Made by a program: the position numbers and the translations under genes
Shown here: piece by piece, positions 38,883-41,853 of the stretch
How the letters are laid out: every line of letters starts with the position of its first letter
How positions within the stretch are numbered: position 1 is the stretch's first letter
NCBI GenBank assembly: GCA_015061085.1
Contig: SUXG01000001.1
Span: 202,750 to 244,602 of the forward strand
Length of the DNA: 41,853 nucleotides
From: Bacteroidales bacterium
GTDB lineage: Bacteria; Bacteroidota; Bacteroidia; Bacteroidales; Muribaculaceae
Direction: 5' to 3'
Notes under the pieces: generated by a model
Told to the model about the DNA's origin: nothing
What the model saw: the letters and a program-made list of their open reading frames with translations, nothing else
Databases searched by the model: none

Positions 38883-41228
38883 TTACTTCGTTTTTGTTGC
38901 TTTCTTTGTTGTGCGCTTAGCTCGCTTGGCGCTTGCTGATTCTGATTGTTCTTTTATGATGTTTTGAACCTCTTCAAATGTGAGAGATGTGCCGTCTGTG
39001 TCTTTTGCTAATTTGTAGTTTTGAGCTTTCTTTGCGCCCTCCGGCTTATATGCGAGGTAAACGCCATATTGTCCGTTGATGACTTGAAGTCCGGGCATTT
39101 CGTCAAATTCTTTGATTATCTTGTTTGAGGCTTCTTTGCGCTTGCCTTCAATTAATGAGATAGCTTCTTCTTCTGTAATGCTTTGTGCTGACAATTCCTT
39201 AGGGATAGCGACAAATTTTCCATCATGACGAATATATGGACCGAATTTGCCAATTGCTGCCACCATTTCTTTGCCCTCGTATTCTCCGATTGTGCGAGGT
39301 AATTCAAAGAGTTTCAATGCCTCTTCCAAACTGATGGTGCTCACACTTTGTGTTTTTAATAGGCTGGCAAACATCGGCTTCTCTTCATTTGTACTATCGC
39401 CAAGCTGAACCACAGGACCGAAGCGACCAATCTTTACGCTGACCGGTTTGCCTGTCTTTGGATCAACGCCAAGCATACGCTCTCCGATTTTATGCTCCAT
39501 TCGCAACTTGCTGATTTTCTCTATTTGAGGATGAAACTCTTGATAAAAATCATCGATCTCTTTATCCCAAGTCAATTTGCCATCTGCAATGTCGTCGAAT
39601 TTCTCTTCAATGTGAGCAGTGAAATTATAGTCAAGAATATCAGGGAAATATTCTGTTAAAAATTCATTGACCACCATGCCGGTGTCTGTAGGAATCAAAC
39701 GTCCCTTTTCTGAGCCGATGCTTTCCTTTGATTCCTTCTCCGTAATCTTATTGTCAACAAGTGTATATATCTTATACGCACGCTTAATGCCCTCTTTCTC
39801 GCCTTTCTCTACATATTCTCTTCCTTGAATAGTGGAGATCGTAGGAGCGTATGTTGAAGGACGACCGATGCCTAATTCTTCCATCTTCTTAACTAATGAG
39901 GCTTCAGAATAACGCGATGGAGCTTGTGTGAAACGTTGAGTGGCAGTGATTTCTTCTCTTTCGAGAGCGTCTCCCTTGTTGATTGTTGGTAATACGCCGA
40001 CTTCATCATCCTCAGACTCAATGTGATACACGTTCAAAAAACCATCGAATTTGACAATTTCCCCTTGTGCCACAAAATGCTCCTTGCGATTTGATATGCT
40101 GATCTCGACAGTCGTCTTTTCAAGTTCCGCATCAGCCATTTGAGATGCTATCGTACGCTTCCAAATCAAGGAATACAAACGCTTCTCCTGTGCTGTGCCT
40201 TCAATATCTTTATTGGAAATATATGTCGGACGGATAGCTTCGTGTGCTTCTTGAGCTCCTTTCGATTTCGTCTGATATTTGCGCACCTTAACATAATCTT
40301 CGCCAAAATCCGACTTGATGCTTTGCACAATGTCGGAAATAGCAAGATTTGACAAGTTAAGCGAGTCGGTACGCATGTAAGTGATTAATCCTGCTTCGTA
40401 TAGCTTTTGAGCGACCATCATCGTCTGACTAACTGTGAAACCTAACTTGCGCGATGCCTCCTGTTGTAACGTAGAAGTGGTAAATGGAGGAGCAGGTGAG
40501 CGGTGAGCAGGCTTGATACTGACATCTTCGACAACAAATGATGCCGACGCGCAATCTTCCAACAATTGATGCGCCTCAGAATCATTCTCAATACGTCTGT
40601 TCAATTCAGCCTTAAACTTGCCGTGCGTATTTTGAAGATTGAAAAGAGCATTAACCTTGAAATATGGTTCGGAAATAAAATTCTTAATCTCATTCTCGCG
40701 CTCACAAATTAATCGAACCGCCACACTTTGAACTCTGCCTGCAGAAAGAGCAGGCTTGATTTTTTTCCACAACACAGGCGACAACTCAAAACCGACGATG
40801 CGATCCAGCACGCGACGAGCCTGCTGTGCATTAACCAGATTGATGTCGATGTCTCGTGGATTTTCTATTGCATTGAGAATTGCTGGCTTAGTGATTTCAT
40901 GGAAAACAATTCGTTTTGTCGCTTCGGGCTTCAACCCTAACACCTCATATAAATGCCATGCGATAGCCTCTCCTTCACGGTCTTCATCGGATGCGAGCCA
41001 AACCATATCAGCCTCAGCAGCAGCGCTTTTTAATTGCTTGACAAGATCCTTCTTCTCAGTCGGGATTTCATAGACAGGCATATAATTATTTTCAATATCA
41101 ATACTGAAATTCTTCTTGCGCAAATCCCGGATATGTCCGAAACTCGACATAACCTTATAATCCTTACCCAAAAATTTTTCGATAGTCTTCGCTTTTGCAG
41201 GAGACTCCACTATAATAAGATTTTTCAT
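38883..41228 (-). CDS. topA: DNA topoisomerase I
   Basis: This 781-aa type IA topoisomerase relaxes negative supercoils. The TOPRIM domain opens MKNLIIVESPAKAKTIEKFL and includes SDEDREGEAIAWHL (about 80-93). LSAGRVQSVAVRLI is at about 161-174. The active-site tyrosine is Tyr284 in LITYMRTDS. GRPSTYAPTI follows near 440. The C-terminal part has DNA-binding repeats of the Topo_C type (VKIGRFGPVVQLGD, AAIGKFGPYIRHDG, QYGVYLAYK) in place of Cys4 zinc fingers, and a Lys/Arg-rich end (KRAKRTTKKATKTK). gyrB is the next gene on the same strand. Confidence 0.97.
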   Translation of the reverse strand: MKNLIIVESPAKAKTIEKFLGKDYKVMSSFGHIRDLRKKNFSIDIENNYMPVYEIPTEKKDLVKQLKSAAAEADMVWLASDEDREGEAIAWHLYEVLGLKPEATKRIVFHEITKPAILNAIENPRDIDINLVNAQQARRVLDRIVGFELSPVLWKKIKPALSAGRVQSVAVRLICERENEIKNFISEPYFKVNALFNLQNTHGKFKAELNRRIENDSEAHQLLEDCASASFVVEDVSIKPAHRSPAPPFTTSTLQQEASRKLGFTVSQTMMVAQKLYEAGLITYMRTDSLNLSNLAISDIVQSIKSDFGEDYVKVRKYQTKSKGAQEAHEAIRPTYISNKDIEGTAQEKRLYSLIWKRTIASQMADAELEKTTVEISISNRKEHFVAQGEIVKFDGFLNVYHIESEDDEVGVLPTINKGDALEREEITATQRFTQAPSRYSEASLVKKMEELGIGRPSTYAPTISTIQGREYVEKGEKEGIKRAYKIYTLVDNKITEKESKESIGSEKGRLIPTDTGMVVNEFLTEYFPDILDYNFTAHIEEKFDDIADGKLTWDKEIDDFYQEFHPQIEKISKLRMEHKIGERMLGVDPKTGKPVSVKIGRFGPVVQLGDSTNEEKPMFASLLKTQSVSTISLEEALKLFELPRTIGEYEGKEMVAAIGKFGPYIRHDGKFVAIPKELSAQSITEEEAISLIEGKRKEASNKIIKEFDEMPGLQVINGQYGVYLAYKPEGAKKAQNYKLAKDTDGTSLTFEEVQNIIKEQSESASAKRAKRTTKKATKTK

Positions 41229-41253
41229 CTTTGCCTTTTCCTCAAATTTTATG

Positions 41254-41283
41254 CAAAGTTACGGAAAAAAGCATAATTGACAA
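41254..41283 (-). promoter_or_regulatory. Promoter of topA
   Basis: On the - strand: TTG (41283-41281), 19-bp spacer, TAACTTTG (41261-41254). The leader is about 20 bases and includes the purine-rich GAGGAAAAGG. Confidence 0.75.
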
Positions 41284-41345
41284 TGCGTCAAACATATAAA
41301 AACTGCTAAATTAAACATTATTAAATATTTTTTTAAAGATAAATC

Positions 41346-41376
41346 TTTGAGAATAAGAAAAAAATATTTAACTTTG
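41346..41376 (+). promoter_or_regulatory. Promoter of the tRNA gene
   Basis: TTTG (41346-41349), 19-bp spacer, TAACTTTG (41369-41376). Full consensus, about 60 bp before the tRNA. Confidence 0.8.
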
Positions 41377-41439
41377 CACTCGCAAAATAGAATTGCCGAC
41401 AATTCCGTTAAAAAACAGAGGTGAAGCAGTTCAAAAAAC

Positions 41440-41513
41440 GGTCCTATAGCTCAGTTGGTTAGAGCATCTGACTCATAATCAGGGGGTCCTTGGTTCAAGC
41501 CCAAGTGGGACCA
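41440..41513 (+). tRNA. tRNA with anticodon CAT (probably elongator tRNA-Met)
   Basis: It folds into a 74-nt cloverleaf. The acceptor GGTCCTA pairs with TGGGACC, and the D stem GCTC with GAGC. The anticodon stem is TCTGA/TCAGG with loop CTCATAA and anticodon CAT at 41474-41476. The T stem is CTTGG/CCAAG around TTCAAGC, with discriminator A at 41513. CCA is not encoded. The acceptor start pairs fully, so it is not an initiator tRNA. CAT can also belong to tRNA-Ile2 (lysidine-modified); elongator Met is the more likely reading. Confidence 0.92.
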
Positions 41514-41522
41514 CGAGTAATT

Positions 41523-41569
41523 AAAACGCTGATTATCAGGCGATTAAAGCACTGAAATCAGCGTTTTTT
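41523..41569 (+). terminator. Terminator after the tRNA
   Basis: AAAACGCTGATT (41523-41534) pairs perfectly with AATCAGCGTTTT (41556-41567), and the T-run continues for two more bases. Confidence 0.9.
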
Positions 41570-41611
41570 CTATGCCAAAACTACTAAAATGGCTTAAAAA
41601 AAAGAAGTTTT

Positions 41612-41765
41612 TTGCACAAAAACGATGAAAGTTGCACAAGTTTGCTGAATTTACCTTGTACATAACCTTGCACATAGATTTGAGCAAGAAAAAGGACATA
41701 ACAAGCTAATACACAAGCAGAAAGGCAAATATTCAGTAAAAGTCATCTCCATTTACCTTGTACAT
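41612..41765. repeat. Cluster of TTG(C/T)ACA(A/T) motifs and a 15-bp direct repeat
   Basis: TTGCACAA occurs at 41612 and 41632, TTGCACAT at 41668, and TTGTACAT at 41656 and 41758. ATTTACCTTGTACAT occurs exactly at 41649-41663 and 41751-41765. The second copy ends 20 bp before the integrase start. Short direct repeats beside an integrase gene are typical of arm-type binding sites; that role is inferred. Confidence 0.6.
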
Positions 41766-41785
41766 GGGACTTCGACATTTTAAGA

Positions 41786-41853
41786 ATGGCAAATACAAAA
41801 TTTTATTTTGATTGTCGTCGCACAAAGCCCGGACATCCGTCCGTATTAAAGAT
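41786..41853 (+). CDS. Start of a tyrosine-type integrase (partial, cut by window end)
   Basis: The ATG at 41786 opens a frame to the window end, giving 22 codons (MANTKFYFDCRRTKPGHPSV and on). The pattern KFYFD-RR-K-G-P resembles the N-terminal arm DNA-binding domain (Arm-DNA-bind_5 type) of Bacteroidales site-specific integrases. Position 272 bp downstream of a tRNA, pointing away from it, and next to clustered short repeats supports the call. Catalytic residues lie beyond the window, so the identification rests on a short stretch plus context. Confidence 0.6.
   Translation, partial: MANTKFYFDCRRTKPGHPSVLK

Larger units (their letters stand above)
41514..41785. other. tRNA-proximal edge of a putative integrated element
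   Basis: After the terminator this stretch holds five copies of TTG(C/T)ACA(A/T) and two exact copies of a 15-bp repeat ahead of the integrase start. No gene is seen inside it. It is the expected place for an attachment site and integrase arm sites. Confidence 0.55.

Noticed and set aside
41440..41513. Initiator tRNA-fMet
   Set aside because: The first acceptor pair is G-C and the anticodon stem lacks the three G-C pairs of initiators, so it is an elongator-type (or Ile2) tRNA.

Overview
The window looks like a chromosomal segment of a Bacteroidota bacterium, most likely order Bacteroidales and possibly a Muribaculaceae-like gut lineage. Three things support this. Promoters repeatedly have the Bacteroidota form TTTG/TTG-N19-20-TAnnTTTG. 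Secreted proteins carry type IX secretion (T9SS) type A C-terminal sorting domains. SecD and SecF are fused in one ORF. The genus cannot be settled by eye.

Layout. (1) 1-1482: a 32-bp-period repeat array, cut by the window edge, leads into a AAA/DUF4143 ATPase. (2) 1847-10739: an accessory RHS island. A 148-aa protein with one YD-repeat motif and a T9SS tail is followed 9 bp later by a 2003-aa SpvB/FG-GAP/RHS protein with a variable C-terminus. Next come two small membrane proteins (immunity candidates), then a second copy of the island promoter driving a 49-aa chimeric remnant that contains an RHS fragment, then two unrecognised genes. (3) 11148-17489: housekeeping genes, pheT and yebC on +, and lipoprotein-comM-yraN as an operon on -. 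(4) 17794-27711: two Crp/Fnr-type regulators of identical length (192 aa) flank two large paralogous T9SS-exported multidomain proteins. (5) 27856-36513: crcB, a flavin reductase and an Ig-like lipoprotein on -, then secDF and a secreted GH31 glycosidase on +. (6) 36849-41228: gyrB and topA on -. (7) 41440-41853: a tRNA with anticodon CAT, its terminator, a cluster of short repeats, and the first 68 bases of a tyrosine-type integrase. This is very probably the left edge of an integrated mobile element.

The best candidate for an undescribed system is the RHS island. The large RHS protein has a signal peptide but no T9SS sorting domain, because its C-terminus is occupied by the variable tip. 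The small co-transcribed protein immediately upstream has a T9SS sorting domain plus a single YD motif. A split arrangement, in which a small adaptor supplies the T9SS tag (or a surface anchor) to the RHS shell, is an attractive and testable hypothesis. The repeated promoter and N-terminus fused to an RHS fragment at 9421-9624 suggests the locus grows or changes tips by recombination between such copies.

The second candidate is the crp-T9SS-T9SS-crp block, which looks like a duplicated regulator/surface-protein module.
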